Positions 47,606-64,000 of a stretch of 64,000 bases of DNA are shown here, piece after piece. The notes beneath the pieces were generated by a model. It ran no database searches and was not told the origin of the DNA. It saw nothing but the letters and a program-made list of their open reading frames with translations. Position 1 is the stretch's first letter. Each line of letters begins with the position of its first letter. A program made the position numbers and the translations under genes. The stretch is from Phytoseiulus persimilis (Eukaryota; Arthropoda; Arachnida; Mesostigmata; Phytoseiidae). The DNA lies in NCBI GenBank assembly GCA_037576195.1, contig CM075102.1, forward strand, positions 51,022,745 to 51,086,744. Direction: 5' to 3'.

Positions 47606-48127
47606 TCATGGGTATTCAGAGGGGGATGGACTTTTCCCCCATTTGGGGGATCCCTGAGCAGTGGTGGAACGAGTCACTCGAGCACCCGTAACTAGACTTT
47701 CATGGAGAGCGCAACAGTCACTTATGCGGTGCTTTTTTTCGCAGTGCTGAAGTTCTTCCGTTCGGAAGTCCTCGACTTCTCCGAACTGGCCAAGCGGAGT
47801 CCCTGTTAGCACCTCGCTCAGAGTCAGCATCCGGTGTGTACGTTGAGCTAGTTCGCTGGGGTAGCTGAGGAGCTCATACGGTGTATATCTCGATGGAGTT
47901 ATTCTGATACAGTGATACAAGTCCACAGCGGTGAATGGGAGTTCATCCTGGGAGCAAGGGCTTCCGGGTCGCAGTCGCATGATCTGAATTGACTGAAAAT
48001 CAATGTGGAGTGACCCGAATTCCTCGTGCCCCTCGAGTTTGCATGCACGGATAGCCGTCCAAATCCTTGTTGCCATGGCTACGTATCGCCGATCGTGCCA
48101 GCGGGTAAGTAGGCGCAAAGCCTGCAC
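47606..48127 (-). CDS. Unidentified open frame, possible exon
   Basis: Open for 174 codons on the minus strand, directly after a possible acceptor (TGTGCAG, ending near 48121). The first roughly 125 residues look protein-like (for example HIDFQSIQIMRLRPGS and FTAVDLYHCIRITPSRY), with a mixed, ordered composition. The last 30 codons look like random read-through. I do not recognise the family. It could be one exon of a minus-strand gene whose other parts I cannot see, or a decayed repeat. No function is proposed. Confidence 0.25.
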   Translation of the reverse strand: MQALRLLTRWHDRRYVAMATRIWTAIRACKLEGHEEFGSLHIDFQSIQIMRLRPGSPCSQDELPFTAVDLYHCIRITPSRYTPYELLSYPSELAQRTHRMLTLSEVLTGTPLGQFGEVEDFRTEELQHCEKKHRISDCCALHESLVTGARVTRSTTAQGSPKWGKSPSPSEYP

Positions 48128-48463
48128 ACGTATACACTCATTCTGGCCAAGAACGAGGCCACTGGAAGTGGATTAGTTGTTTAGACATCGGCACTCTCGA
48201 AGCGGGAATATGTTTTCAGCTCAATCAACGCTCCCGCTTGTCGAGTCAGTGCACAGAGTCAGAGAAATCGTCTGAATTGTGATGGCAGGCGTAGTTGTGA
48301 ATTGAGTTTCCACTCGCGATGATCCCCGCAGCGGCTGCGGGATCTCCGACAGACGACGCCTCAATCAACCGAACATGCCCATCATGCCGGATATCGGTAG
48401 CAGGTGTGTGTGCCCAAAACACGGGCTTCCGGTGACAACGGGTCCTGAGCTAGGTATTCTTCA

Positions 48464-52306
<3,843 letters not shown>

Positions 52307-52495
52307 ACTTCTTGTTGCAAAGTACAACACAACGGATAGATCTCGACCAAGGTTCTCGGTTTACAAGGTTCCTCCTCCGAATGCGGCAGGTCTTCCCGCC
52401 TTCGGTGACTTGTCGATGCGAGTGAATCAGTACCCACATCACGAAAGGTGACCCCGCATGATGGGGTTATCAGTCAGGGCACTTCTGACTCTCCG

Positions 52496-52501
52496 AATAA
52501 A
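52496..52501 (+). promoter_or_regulatory. Polyadenylation signal of HECTD2
   Basis: AATAAA 190 bases after the HECTD2 stop. Confidence 0.6.
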
Positions 52502-52981
52502 GCTATTCTCGAGTAAAAAACGGACTCTGTTCTACTTGATTTCTACTCTGTCTCATCCGATTTCCTGTCAAGTCTCGCGGAGGACCGTCCCTGACGAAGC
52601 CGGCAAGAGAATGCCGTGATAGAGTCGAGGAATGCAGGTATCTTCGTCAGGAGCATGTCTTCTACATGCTGGGAGCAGTGAACCCGAAGCTGTGCCCGAG
52701 CTGACTGTTAGTTCGGTTCTCTAGGATAACAGGACTGCAAACTTCTGACGTAGCAGTCCTCTATCTGGTCCTGGTACGATTTGAGAGCACGGCGGACGTG
52801 TGAGCCAGGACGAAATCACGATAATCGTCGTATCCAGGACGACAGCGAGTGCTGCCCCCTGGTGTTCCATTCGAGGTCGTGAAGTCCACCCGTCGTGTCC
52901 CTTCGTCCGATCGAAGCAGAGGAGAAGAGATCGCTCTCACCCCAACCGCGCTTCAACGCCACGGAAGGCGACGTAGCTGTG
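52502..52981. other. Short gap between HECTD2 and ELMOD3
   Basis: No coding block seen. The ELMOD3 frame is open upstream of its first Met back to 52895, so a slightly longer first exon is possible. Confidence 0.4.
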
Positions 52982-54912
52982 ATGGTTGCTGTGATCAGCA
53001 TGGAGACGTTGACGGAAGAGACCGAAGAAGAACTTGCGGTAAGTTCCATGCTTCATCACGTTGGGGTTCGGCAACAAGTGGGGCCCATTTCGGCGTCGAA
53101 AACGTCGCTGCCTCAGAGCAAGAGGTCACGCTGCCACTTCGCGCTCAAGTCAGGGATCGATTTTCCAGGCCGAACAACACCTGACATCCCTTCAGACTCC
53201 TGGTAAGGTGAACAGATCTGTGCCAGCATTTGCGCAGTTGTCTGAGTTTTTTCAGTGAATCACGAGCGAGGCTGCAAAGTCCCTTTCGTGAATCCGCGTG
53301 TTATTCTCCAGCTTCAGCTGAGAGCGAGGATGACAGCAAGCTCGCCGCCGCCCTCGAGGAGTGGGATGCAGTGGGCTCCAGAGAAATCGACCCACAAGCA
53401 GCGATTCCTTATGTGATAGTGCCACAATGCTCCCGTATTATAACTTTTGAGGAAGCCGCGGAAGTCATCGTGGACGCGGTGAATATGGACGAATACAGGG
53501 TGAGTTCTCGTGCGACCGGAAACGATCAGTGATTCTACGGCACTGCTCAGTGAGAAAATTCACTTGATCTACACTCTCTGAGCGTAAGCCGGACTTTTCA
53601 GAACTCCATAAAACCCGTTGTACAGAGGAGAGGCTTGAAGAAATGGTTGTACAAATTTTTCGGAGCTGAAACCATGTTCGTGGAGCTCATTGAAGAGAGA
53701 TGTTTAATGTTCGCACTTGCTCAGGTACGTGTAGGATTCTCTGAACGCGGCGAGATCCAGAACACCATTCGCTGAGCTTGTTGACGCCGAACTTCCACTC
53801 CCCCTCTCAGGTTCCTTTCATATCAGAGTCTAAATGCCACAACCAGATGTTGCAAACCATATACCGGAAGCTCAGTAACAGCACTTATGACAGCCCGAGG
53901 TTCGGAGCCCATTGGGAGGCTATCGGTTTCCAAGGTTTGTATCTTGAGACCTACGATTTTCTCGAGTGGTGACCCCGTGTTTCTGGGTGTGCTGCAGATC
54001 GGCGACAGTCGGGGGGATCGTCATTCCCCAAAACCTCTGTAGCTTTGCCAATACTCGCCATTGCTCTGAAGTCGTGATTCTTGTCTGGGATTTCGAGTGG
54101 GAGTCGCTTCGGAAATATTCGCGAACATCATCACTCATACAGGAAACGATCCAGCTACTGACCTTCGTGGTTGTGGCATTCTCGGTCTACTTCAACTGCT
54201 TTACCTTTCAACGCACCCGGACAACGAGGCTGTCTCGAAAGATATCTACCACGTTTCGGTCGACCAAACTCAGGTATCAGTAGTTCCGGACTCAATCACG
54301 AGTCCGGGGATTCTCTCGAAGATAGTACATATATCGGTTATTCGACTGTGTGACATCAATGACGAGCCGCGAATCCTCGATCTCAGAACTTCCCCTTCGC
54401 CATCATGGGGATCAACATGACTAAAATCGCGCTTGAAGCTCTTCGGGAAGATTGTTTGAACAAGTAAGCGTACCCGAGCCCGTGCTCGCCTGGAAACGAG
54501 TTTCCGCATCATGACAAGTCGAGGAACTCGAGGGAACTCAAGTCTCACTTTCTACAGGTTGTGCAATCGTCGACGTTGCGTGGCGCCGGTGCTGAATGAT
54601 TTCTACGTTGGAACCTATCTGATTATGTTCCTATCTTGGCAGAAACACGCTGCAACCGTCAGTGACACGGGGCACATTTTACAAGGTAATGTCATAGCTC
54701 GCTCGAGGGAGCTCGTTCCAGTGACACGGGGCGGTGGACTATTTCCATTCCGCTCATTTCCTCAGACATTCATGCCAGCTTCCATTCCAGAAGTGACGAA
54801 GTTCGTGAAGGCGTCTCCATCGATTGTTATATCGAACCTCGAGTACTACCGCGCGAACGGAATGCACGACAGTTATTGCGAACAGCACTTCGCCAACTTG
54901 GCCAGCGGCTGA
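52982..54912 (+). CDS. ELMOD3: ELMO domain-containing protein 3
   Basis: Member of the ELMOD family, which act as GTPase-activating proteins for Arf-like GTPases (ARL2 in vertebrates). Nine exons: 52982-53038, 53169-53202, 53318-53499, 53602-53724, 53811-53934, 54143-54273, 54387-54463, 54558-54685, 54791-54912; 325 residues, all phases consistent. The N-terminal half has EEWDAV and VVQRRGLKKWLYKFFG, which align with ELMOD3. The ELMO domain runs from about residue 145: FGAHWEAIGFQGNDPATDLR contains the GAP-type catalytic Arg region, then GILGLLQLLYL and FPFAIMGINMTKIALEALRE. The acceptor ending at 54790 was chosen over an earlier one because it yields the family's EV-K-SP-NLE ending. The exact start codon is uncertain. 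Confidence 0.9.
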
Positions 54913-55562
54913 TGCCGGATTCTCATCGGGGACCCCAGCACCGTGCGCTGAACTCTTCGCGTGAAGATCTTGTGACTGACCGCGATGAGAACCTGACGGC
55001 TCATCGTGTCGGAGGCAATCAGCCCGTCTTGCGACAACACGTGTTCGTCGTCATCACCGTTCCTCCAGCGACGCCTTGAGAAGGCGTTTGATATGATGAA
55101 TTTTCGATTGACGAGTCGGTGGAAAACATGAATTACGTTTTCTTGTTCGCTTCACGGGTTTTCCTTCCCTCTCCCTGGCCTCCCAGTCTTCGGTCCACTC
55201 ACATCGGGAAAATCTCTCCCTGTGCATCGGTTCGAGCGCGCTCTAGCTCAGGAGCCTATTCTGAGCAGCGTGTCGGGAAAAATGGCGAAAGCTCTCATCG
55301 GAACGAAATTTTTATTCTTATTTACACTTAAGCATGCGTCATCTTGCGGCACTCAATGATCCTCGCAGGTAGTTGTGATCGATCCGGAATATAAGAGTTT
55401 TTGTTTTTTGCATCACTCGAGTGTCTCATCCCTGCGAACCTTGTCGGTTGACCACCAATGAATGTGCGTGCAGCACCACGAGACATTTCTTGTCAAACGA
55501 AAAAATGCAAGCGCTCGTCCGCCTCACTGCCGCACACATGCCTAATCGTTAGCGTTCTCGCC
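54913..55562. other. Gap between convergent ELMOD3 and UBR5
   Basis: No coding block. It holds the 3' regions of both genes. The TTTATT at 55311 reads as AATAAA on the minus strand. Confidence 0.45.
55311..55316 (-). promoter_or_regulatory. Polyadenylation signal of UBR5
   Basis: AATAAA on the minus strand, about 247 bases after the UBR5 stop. Confidence 0.55.
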
Positions 55563-58500
55563 TCAAACAAAACCAAAGTTTTTCGTTTTTATCGCTAAAA
55601 GTATCTTAGATCGCAGGATCTGTTTAGAAGAATATAGCGGAAGGTAGAGTCTCGATATGCACGTGTTAGCACTGGGCAGATGCTGATCGTCCGGTGGTCG
55701 GATGGTCACCGTGGGCATCGGCTGGAATCCCTCTTCCGAAGCGGGCAGCGACGGCGAGCCAGTCCAGAAATAGATTAGATCCTGCTTGTCTCTGGAAGAC
55801 ATTTTCTCCATGATTGACCAGAACCATTTTTTGAAACGGATCGTTCTCTCGGAGCTCTCCTTGCTCTCGTCATTGAACGTCGTGTAAGAGATGATCGATG
55901 CCACGTGGATCTCCGGCACTCCGTTCAGCAGAAGACGCAGATCTTCCGCGGTGAGTTCCTCGAGGCTGTTGTTCAGCAAGACGTCGAAAACTCCGGTTCG
56001 AAGAGCTTCGAGCGCCCTCTCCTGAGACTTGACCATACGGTATTCGGCGTATCTTCTCACGTAATCGAAAACGTTCTGATGAGTCACCGGCACGCTGCGA
56101 CCGTCGGGCACGAGTTCGGCGGTGGTGTTACCCTCTTCTGGCCCAAGATCGATGGTGAATGTGAGCTCCAGAGCCGCAACAATTTCTTTGTTGTTCTCGT
56201 TGGCATCCAACAAGATTTGACGCAAGCTCTCATACAGAACTGGATCGTAGAAAGCCAGATCGTGCCATCCGATCCTCCGGCCGAGTATGTATTTCAGAAC
56301 GTGCCGACTTAGAGGAATGGGACACAGCTCGTTCTGCATCAGGCAGAGGCCGATGATTCGGCCTATGTTACGGAAGGCGTTGAGACGTTCCGACGAACAC
56401 CGCCCCTGACGGGGTGAGTAGAAACCAGTTTTCCCCGGCTGATAGAAGAACGGAGCATTGTCTTCAGTTGTGGCGTTTTCCGTGGGTTCAGACAATGAAC
56501 TGGAAGCACCTGCTTCGTTGAGATCTAGAGACTCCATTTTCACGGGACTGAAAAACGAAACGGGACATCAGCAGTGCGTCAGCGGTCAAAGCCCGGGAAA
56601 CCGATTCGGGACGCCGGCGGGGCCGCTTACCATTTCTGAGAAGACAGCAGCTCTACACATTCCTCGACTTTTTGCTTCAGGGCGTCGTCGGACGCGAGTA
56701 GGAGGATCAATTGAGGAGGGGTTTGCTCGAGGAGCATCCCAGTGATTTTGCTCGCCAACGGTGGTCTCAGACCGTAAACTCTTGGGTAAAGACGAACGCC
56801 CAACTGTTTTCGATGATTGGGCCCTGAAGGCTCTTCGCCACCAGAGGGATATACGAACGGCGGCGCATCGACTCGCAGCGTTGAGCCCGACGAACGCGAC
56901 GCTCGGTTGCGGATCTCCTTATCTCTCTTCAGTCGTTGGATTATATCTGAGGGAGAATCTGCTGAAGTTAATCGATCTCCGTCACCGGATATACGGGAAT
57001 GCCTTGAGGACGGGAATCGGTGAGACCAGCTACTCACTGTATTGGAGAGTACGGCTCCCACTTTGACAGCTCTCGAGGTTCGGTATCTTCTCGTTCGCCA
57101 GCACGGCCTCGGCGAAAGATGCGTAGAACGAACGCGCCACGCCTGATCCTTCACCTGGCTCGTCCTTGAAGATCACTTTGACTTTATGAACGGCCAGAGG
57201 AGGGGTTCCGTTCATCGAGCGCCTGCTGTTGTTTGTGTACTGCTGATTGAGCTCTCGGAATGTGTGTTGCAGCAGCAGACTTCGGTCCCTCTCCATCTTC
57301 GAGAACGAGATATCCCGTTGTTGGGAGCTCCTCAGCTTCTCCATGTCCCGACGGAAGCGGACCTCTTTGACGGGGAACCCTCCGAGCTCCGAAAGTACTG
57401 AGCCTGCCTCGATTCCGACGTCATCGACGAAGACTCTCCCGAACAACTCCAGCGTCAGATGCCACCTGCTTAGGAAGGCGTCGTGGAATTTCTCGCCCAC
57501 GTGACGGCTCGAGACCTTCGGCCAATTCTCGTTCTCCTGGCAGACCCTGAGCGACGGTTTGAGCTGATAGGCCGAACCCTTCTTGTCGTTGTAGTACTTG
57601 GACGGAGGTCCGAAGAGGTCCAATCGAGTCGCTGTCGGAGTCAACAGTTGAGGCTTCTCCGCCACGGGCAGGGCCTCGTTCAGCGGAGTCAGAAACGGAT
57701 CGGGGGGAGGGATGCATCCCAGACAGAGGGTCGAGTCCGACCGTTGGAAGAACGTGTGTTTGCGACCGGTGTGCTGCTGTTTCGAGCCATCGACGGGGGC
57801 GCTCTTGTCGGCGTTCGCGGATTTTTCCTCGTCGGTATCCACCATGTCCTGGTCTGTGTCCATCCACGGAGCCAGGGCCTCTCGCATAACGTCTCCGATG
57901 TCAGCGTTCTCGGTACCGTGCGGCTGTGAGTTGTGATTGCCGCAACGCAGATAGTAGGCCATCGCGTCGAAGACGTAACTGCAACCGCCACTCTGAGTTA
58001 TTTCTCTCTTTCTCGCCAGGATTCCGGCGATCGGTCAGAAGGAAGCGCCGGACCGAGGTCGTTCCCGAAACATCGGAAGAATAGAATAACGAGCTACTCA
58101 CGCAATGTGCTTCAGTGACGCAACGTCGATGACGGGCAACGAGTCCAAGTGTTCCGAGGATTGAGCCCGCAGGAGTGACAAAGCGTATGAGAGAAAGTCC
58201 TTGCGAGCCGTCGAGTCGAGTTTCTGTCGCCTTTTCGTTTCGGTGTCCCCGCTCCTCAGAGAAGAGGAGCCGCTGGACGACGATGACGACGACGATGCCT
58301 TGTGCCCTTGACCACCGCTGAGCCGCTTATTCAAAGAACATCCGAATCTAAGCTGGCATTCTGTCGAGTCCAGAACAGTCATCAGCCAGTCCCACGTTGG
58401 TTTGAATAGAGCGTCTACAGAGTCGTAAAGGTTTTGCTGAACTTCCATCGAAAGGACTTCCGCAGGAACTTTGAGCAAACCCGGCACTAGATATCTGGCG

Positions 58501-61500
58501 TTTGCCGACTCGTCGAGTACAGCGAGCAGGTCGGTCGTTTGGCGAATGAGACTCGCAAAGGTCCGAGCCAGTCCGATGTTAGTGTTGATAACGGATGGGA
58601 CGTGTTGTCCGTGGACGTTCGCCGCCGCTGCAGCTGTGAGGGCAGCGTTCGATACGTTCGGAGCAGGTGCTGCGGCGTTGTTCGTCGTTCGTCGGAGAGA
58701 ATTGGCATCAATGTAGACAAGCCCGTTGGTCAGGGGGACGGACGCAGCTGCGATGCCAACCGGAGAAAGGATTAGAAAAGTGCGGAAAGAAGAACAAGCA
58801 TGAATCCGAAGCTTAACATTGCCTCAAACGAGTCGGGAAAGGAGTTTCAGGTCGTCCGCGCCCAGGATCAGCTTCGGCCAGGCTCGCGAGGCAGCGGCTG
58901 ATGCGAACTCGGAAGATTCTCAAGATTTCCACTCACTCAGAATCGTATTAGTTGTTGGAGAACTAGTCGCTGAGGTGCTTCCGACATCAGCCCTATTCCT
59001 CACGGCCCACTGAAGATGCGCCGGGGCTAGATACGTCGGCGAATTATTATTCCTTCCAGCGGTGGCACTCGGTCGTCTGTAACGGAGGAATATTGGAACG
59101 TGGCATTTCATCTTCAACTTTCGGGGAGAAGGCAATAGAATGCAGTGCGAATATGCTACACGTGCCCGGTGCGTTTCGGAAGATGCATTCACCTTTCGAG
59201 AGGTTCATCCGTATTGTCGCCGTCATCGTTGTCCTGTTCTTCGGTGTCAGCAGCGTCACTGTCGTCTTCACCATCACCTCCGGATGTCTCCCCAGCGGAG
59301 TCTTCGTCTGAAGGAAAGCCGAACACCGCCGAATGAGACAAAAACTTCGCAAGTGCCATTCCCGAACCCGATATAAGGCATCGCTTTATCGTTCGATGCC
59401 GAGACGAGGAGCTGGTCTCGGATCGAACGTAGTTCACGGGAGATAATTTGTCACGAATACGAGCTCATTACCTCCTTCTTGAGCCGATGTCAGCTGGTGA
59501 TTGGCGCGAACCTCGGGGATCGATAATACTGAGAGCGCATCTTCATCTCGTTCGCTTTCACTTTCCGACTCGCTGTCCGCGGCGGGTTCTCGGGGTAAGT
59601 GGCTGGGCGGCATGAACGCACGAGCAAAGCTCTGCCGCTGCCGGCCTTGAACCGGAGGCTCGTTGCTTTCGTCGGCAGGTCCGGGGTTTTCATCAACTGC
59701 AACGAGTCACCGATGGAGAAAAAGTTCCCTGCGGGCGATCGATTGGCTTTCCGGACCCTCGAAACGAACAACGTACCTGGGACAGAAGAGAAGAGCGGCG
59801 GATCGACGTGAAACAATTCCTCGCTGCCTTCAATCGCTTCCTTGCTGGTGCTCATCAGAGAAAATTGAGCTGTGGGTCTGACAATACCGAGTCGAATGGG
59901 CGTTACCAAAGAAACGGCTGCATCGGCCAATTCTCTGATGGAAATCGGCAACAGAGCTTGAAACACTCGTTTGCACTTCAGGACAGGCTGCGACGCGGCC
60001 CCAGAAAGGCTGAACATGACGGGACGCGATTTTCGTCTGCTTGGATTCGGGGCCATTTCGGCCACAAGAACAGTGAACAAGCGGACCACCGAACGCACAA
60101 ACCGAACAACGACAGGGTTTGAATCCGCTGCCCGGCTCTCTCGGTCGTGATACAACTCCTGGATCAGTGTAGACAGCAACGTGTCCAACATGTCCATCGA
60201 GCACTTCCAGATGAGACTTTGAGTGAATTTGTCGAGCAGGGTAGATCCACCTTGTGCAGTCAGCTGAGAATCATCAGATAAAGTGCGTTCCCCTGCCATC
60301 AGTGTGGCCCGTACGGCCGCCCAGTCCCTCAGGAGTCTTTCGAGAGCCCTCCGAGCGAACTTGGGCGGATCGAGGTCGTGGTCAGGCATTTCGTGTCCAC
60401 CGTCAGCGTTCGAAACCTTTCTGCTTACTTGGGAACGGGGCCGCGACGGTCGGAAATTTTTCTGCTCCTCGGATTGACGACCCACAGTGAGAACGAGGAA
60501 CAACAGGATCGTTTCGCCTCTGCAATCGAAGAGAAACAGCCCGCCTTAGAGAAGAACCTGGTGGGGGATAGCTTCCGGGAATTTCGTCGATGGTTGCCTC
60601 TCTCAGTACCTGCTGTTCGGGAGAGTCGCCAGGTCAGTCTCCTGGATGAGTCTGTTGAGCAGCTGGTTCCTCGCGGTATTACTGCCTTGAATCAACGCTT
60701 TGCATTTGCACTTCTCCCAACAATCACAATAGGCGGTCGGAGACGCACGTTTGACTTTACAGTCGTGGCCTCTGTGACAAACTCTGGCGCACTCCGTGCA
60801 GCAACAGAGCGTCCCCGTGAGTCCGCACGTTCGACATTCATAAATGCATTGAGCGATATGTTCGGCGCCGGTCCATGTGAACGAGCATGTGTCATTTGTA
60901 CAGAGAACATGCAGTGGCGAATCGTCCGGAGAAGCGTCCGGTGGGTAGATCATCTGTCGGAGTGCAACTTTGGAGTTTTCGCAGCACCTGGAAAAATCAG
61001 ACCAGACCGTCAGTCGACTGCGCTTCTTCGTCCCTGTTCCCGGATTGTATTGATGTTGACTGACTCGAATCGCCTAACCAGGAGAATGCCATCTCGTTTG
61101 GAGCTCTCACCGTTGGGCAGCATCCAGGATGATCGTGGCGGCTCGGTATGCTCTGCCCGTCACGGCGGTCATGAAGGGAGTTTGGCCGGTAGCGTCGCGC
61201 GCGTACAGCAGTTCGACGAGGTGAGGTCTCAGGACGGGCGATTGCAAGAGTCCCGTCAGAGAGGCTAAGCCCCCTTGATTCTTTCCCAGATCGCTTTGGC
61301 CACTCCCCGACTGGAACCCTTGGTCGCCGTGGGTGTCGCCATCCTGAACGCTTTCTTCCGAAGGCCACAGTATGCGGGGTATCGGCTGATACTCCGAATC
61401 GCTCTCTTGGGAAGAACCCTGCAGATCGACGACAGGATCGCCGCCTCGAGCTCGCCGCATCATCTCAGACAGCGAGATATTCCTTCCACTGATCGGTTGA

Positions 61501-64000
61501 CTTCCTGAAGCCGAAGCGGCCGCCGAGTTCGGCATGATCTCCAGAGCTTCGTACTGGCTCGAGTCGGAGTCGGAGTTCTTGTTCGATGTGGGGAACGAAA
61601 CCGAAACTGCTGCGTGAATGATGTTCCGATTGCCGTCACATCGCTCGCTCAGAATACTTCTCAAAATGGAAACATCGCCTTCGGAGTCCATGTCGCGTTT
61701 CGCACTCGATAATACTTGGCCGACAGCCTCAGCGTTCGCTTTGAGAATGGCAGGCATGATCGTCTGGGGCTCCAGCACCAGAGCGATCACCGCGACCTGG
61801 TTCTTTTGATTTTGGGAGACATCGCGTAGTGGCTGCACCCCCATGCCTATTGCTCGAACGGGGGGCAAGTTCAACCACACGGGGTCTCGGATGGCTTCAA
61901 CACAATCGTGCGCCAGTGGGAATAAACACGAGTTGCCGTCTCTCAGCAACGAAACGGTTTCGTTTTCACCGTTGACGCTCAAGGAAACCTGCGACGAGTC
62001 GGGCGCGAGGAAACTCGACGTGAGTATCGGGAACAGTGAGTCTTGCTCGGCCCGACCCGTCGAAACGTTGTAGATGGCGTAACGCAATTGATTCGACTTC
62101 TTGTTCTTGATGATCGCATGCATTCCACGGGCGTCGACCGACATTGAGAGGATGTCGACATTGTCGGGGAACGAGACGCGCTTGGGGGTTCGCTGCAGAC
62201 AGTCCAAGGTCCTTGTGGACGCCGACGAACCTCCTCGAACGACCTGGACCTCGTCTTTACGCATCAGACGGCAGTCGGACAATGGGTCGTCTTTGTCGCC
62301 GACTGAGCCCTCCTTGTTGGGGAACTTGACAGCCACGTAAATGCCGTCGACTTTGACCACGCGTCCTATGGGAACGTTCTTGACGTCTTCTACAAACACA
62401 ACATCTTTGAGAGCCCACTCTTCTTCTTCGCTTTTGTCGTCGTCTGAGCGCTGAGTTTTCTTCCTCTTGTGCGACAATGGGCTGTGCGGTGGCGGCTCAC
62501 TGCAGGTTGAAGAGGCCGGAGAAGGTGGCGGAGGCATTTCAGTTCGATCGTTGCTCGTCGCCGTGTTGTCCGGAGGGGGCTGACTGCTGGACCGTTCGAC
62601 CGTTGTGGGCTTGGGATTGATGATTTTGAACTGACACGCATCCGGAAGGTTCCATGCCGCGGCCAACAGCTGGCCGACACGCGGATGGCCGTTGGCGGTG
62701 GTGAAGGCCAGCGCACCGGGATGATACACCGGACTGTATCTCATGCATACCTGAGAGTCCACAACGATCTCGGAGTTCTGCGACGAAGAGCCTTTGCTTT
62801 GTTTCGATCGTTGACACATCCGCTCCCAGATCTTCTTGCGTTGACTAAAAGGTAGCACGCCCCACCAGTATATCGCTCCGTTGTAGAGGCGAACACAAGA
62901 GTACAATGAGCAGACATGAATCGACTGGATTCGTTCCCCTTGCAATTCGCTGAATAACGTTGCCTGCTGCTCGAGCCGGAACGCGACCGGGTTCAGGCTT
63001 TCGTCGACGAAGGTTGCCACCTTGCCGGACTCTGTGACCACGCTGGCTCGCGCGCATCTTCCGTCGAGTAGAGATATGCGTTCATGCAGGAGGTTTAGTG
63101 AGATGGTCTTGGGATGGTGTACACCCTGCATTTCTCCCCGATGAGGGTCGCAACTCCACCATTTCCACTGATGCAGCTGTCCGGTGGTGCTGAGAGCGCA
63201 GAGCTCGGAGTACAAAGAGATAATGTGAACAAATTTACAGTGGCCCGGCCAAAATTCGATGTCCTCGCTGATCCACACGGGATTCTTGTTTTTCTTGCTG
63301 CTGCTCATATCGGTGCTGTCCGAGCTGCTGTCTTTCAGGGTGGACTCAAGCCAGCCTTTCCGTGAGCTGCTACCGCCAGCGTTTCCGGCTAGCTGCCGAC
63401 TGTCGCGGCCCATTCTCAGGAAAGGATTGTTTTCGCCGGTTGTACTTTTCGAGTTCCCGCGGCCGCTTCTCCGGCTGAAGCTCGACGGATTCCCTGGTCC
63501 GAACATGTCTTCAGAGAACATCGCGTCTGGATCTATGATCACTGATGGATGATTATGCGAGTCCGGCTGCATGGGTCCGTCGAGCAGCGACATAAGATCT
63601 TCGCTCATAAACCCTTCTCCGGGAGCGTCGTCGTTCATGGCGGATCCTTCATCTCCTTCTTCATCGTCTCTCGACAGGAGATTATTCACAGCCAAATTCA
63701 CATCCAAATTCTGCGGAAAGGAACGGATTTTATTCGAATCCCGAGATGATTGTCGAGGCTGAGCTGCTGTCGGAGCCCGTGATCGAGATACTCTCGACGA
63801 AATTAATTGAACTTGGAAATCCTCAACATCGAAACCACTCACCGTCTTCTGCAGTTCACGGATTATGACGTGTCTGCTCTTTCCTTGCAGAACGACCTGA
63901 GCCTGCATAACTAATTCTTCCGGAACATGGGTTGCCGGAACCACCGGACGATTTCCCATCACTATTCGTGCGGAGGAACCGCGATATCCACTGGTGGACA
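55563..64000 (-). CDS. UBR5: E3 ubiquitin ligase UBR5 / hyperplastic discs (5' end off the window)
   Basis: Very large HECT E3 ligase of the N-degron recognin family, acting on nuclear and chromatin-linked substrates. Exons in transcript order: 63843-64000 (partial), 61111-63710, 60610-60987, 59777-60519, 59472-59696, 59193-59307, 58937-59076, 58102-58747, 57038-57978, 56631-56961, 55563-56547; about 2,419 residues here, all phases consistent. Domains in order: UBA ([35 protein letters not shown]); a beta-propeller-like region; a Cys/His UBR box ([14 protein letters not shown] to [11 protein letters not shown]) in 60610-60987; an acidic tract; MLLE/PABC ([18 protein letters not shown]); and HECT, from [15 protein letters not shown] to the end IKTKNFGFV. 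The catalytic Cys is in [10 protein letters not shown] (codon 55659-55661). The frame is open to base 64000, so the start codon lies to the right. The human protein has 2,799 residues. Confidence 0.97.

Noticed and set aside
47640-47690. CAGTGGTGGAACGAG resembling a hAT MITE terminus
   Set aside because: No inverted partner or 8-bp duplication was found on either side.
54773-54790. Earlier acceptor for the last ELMOD3 exon (ending 54765), giving a longer C-terminus to 55079
   Set aside because: That frame loses the conserved ELMO ending; the acceptor ending at 54790 keeps phase and matches the family.

Overview
This looks like nuclear DNA of an arthropod, most likely a mesostigmatid mite close to Galendromus/Metaseiulus. 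That placement is inference. It rests on four RR-type chitin-binding cuticle genes, arthropod versions of housekeeping genes, roughly balanced base composition, and mostly tiny introns (about 75-130 bases). Gene models were built by hand from conserved protein blocks and phase-matched GT/AG junctions.

Layout. 1-5093: no host gene recognised; a hAT-type MITE (2192-2479) and a broken Ty3/Gypsy pol fossil (about 3080-4410). 5094-8407: two mitochondrial enzymes in tandem, SUCLG2 (intronless) and OXSM. 9176-17136: a CUB/sushi single-pass membrane protein with one 5.9-kb intron. 19193-20568 (-): CHMP2A/Vps2 of ESCRT-III, with a 73-bp hairpin insertion in intron 2. 24430-25227: probable RPS19BP1/AROS homologue. 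25281-28571: three non-coding DNA transposon relics. 31772-35519: EXOC5/Sec10. 37551-45413: four cuticle protein genes forming two paralogue pairs. About 48464-52306: HECTD2 (HECT ubiquitin ligase). 52982-54912: ELMOD3. 55563 to beyond the right edge (-): UBR5/hyd, of which 11 exons lie here.

The neighbouring housekeeping genes share no obvious pathway, apart from membrane traffic (CHMP2A, EXOC5, ELMOD3) and HECT ubiquitin ligation (HECTD2, UBR5). The cuticle genes are the only real functional cluster. I found no CRISPR array, rRNA or convincing tRNA, and no candidate for a wholly new multi-gene system. The most unusual material is the set of small DNA transposon relics with intact target-site duplications, two stop-free introns of 3n length, and intron differences between tandem cuticle paralogues.
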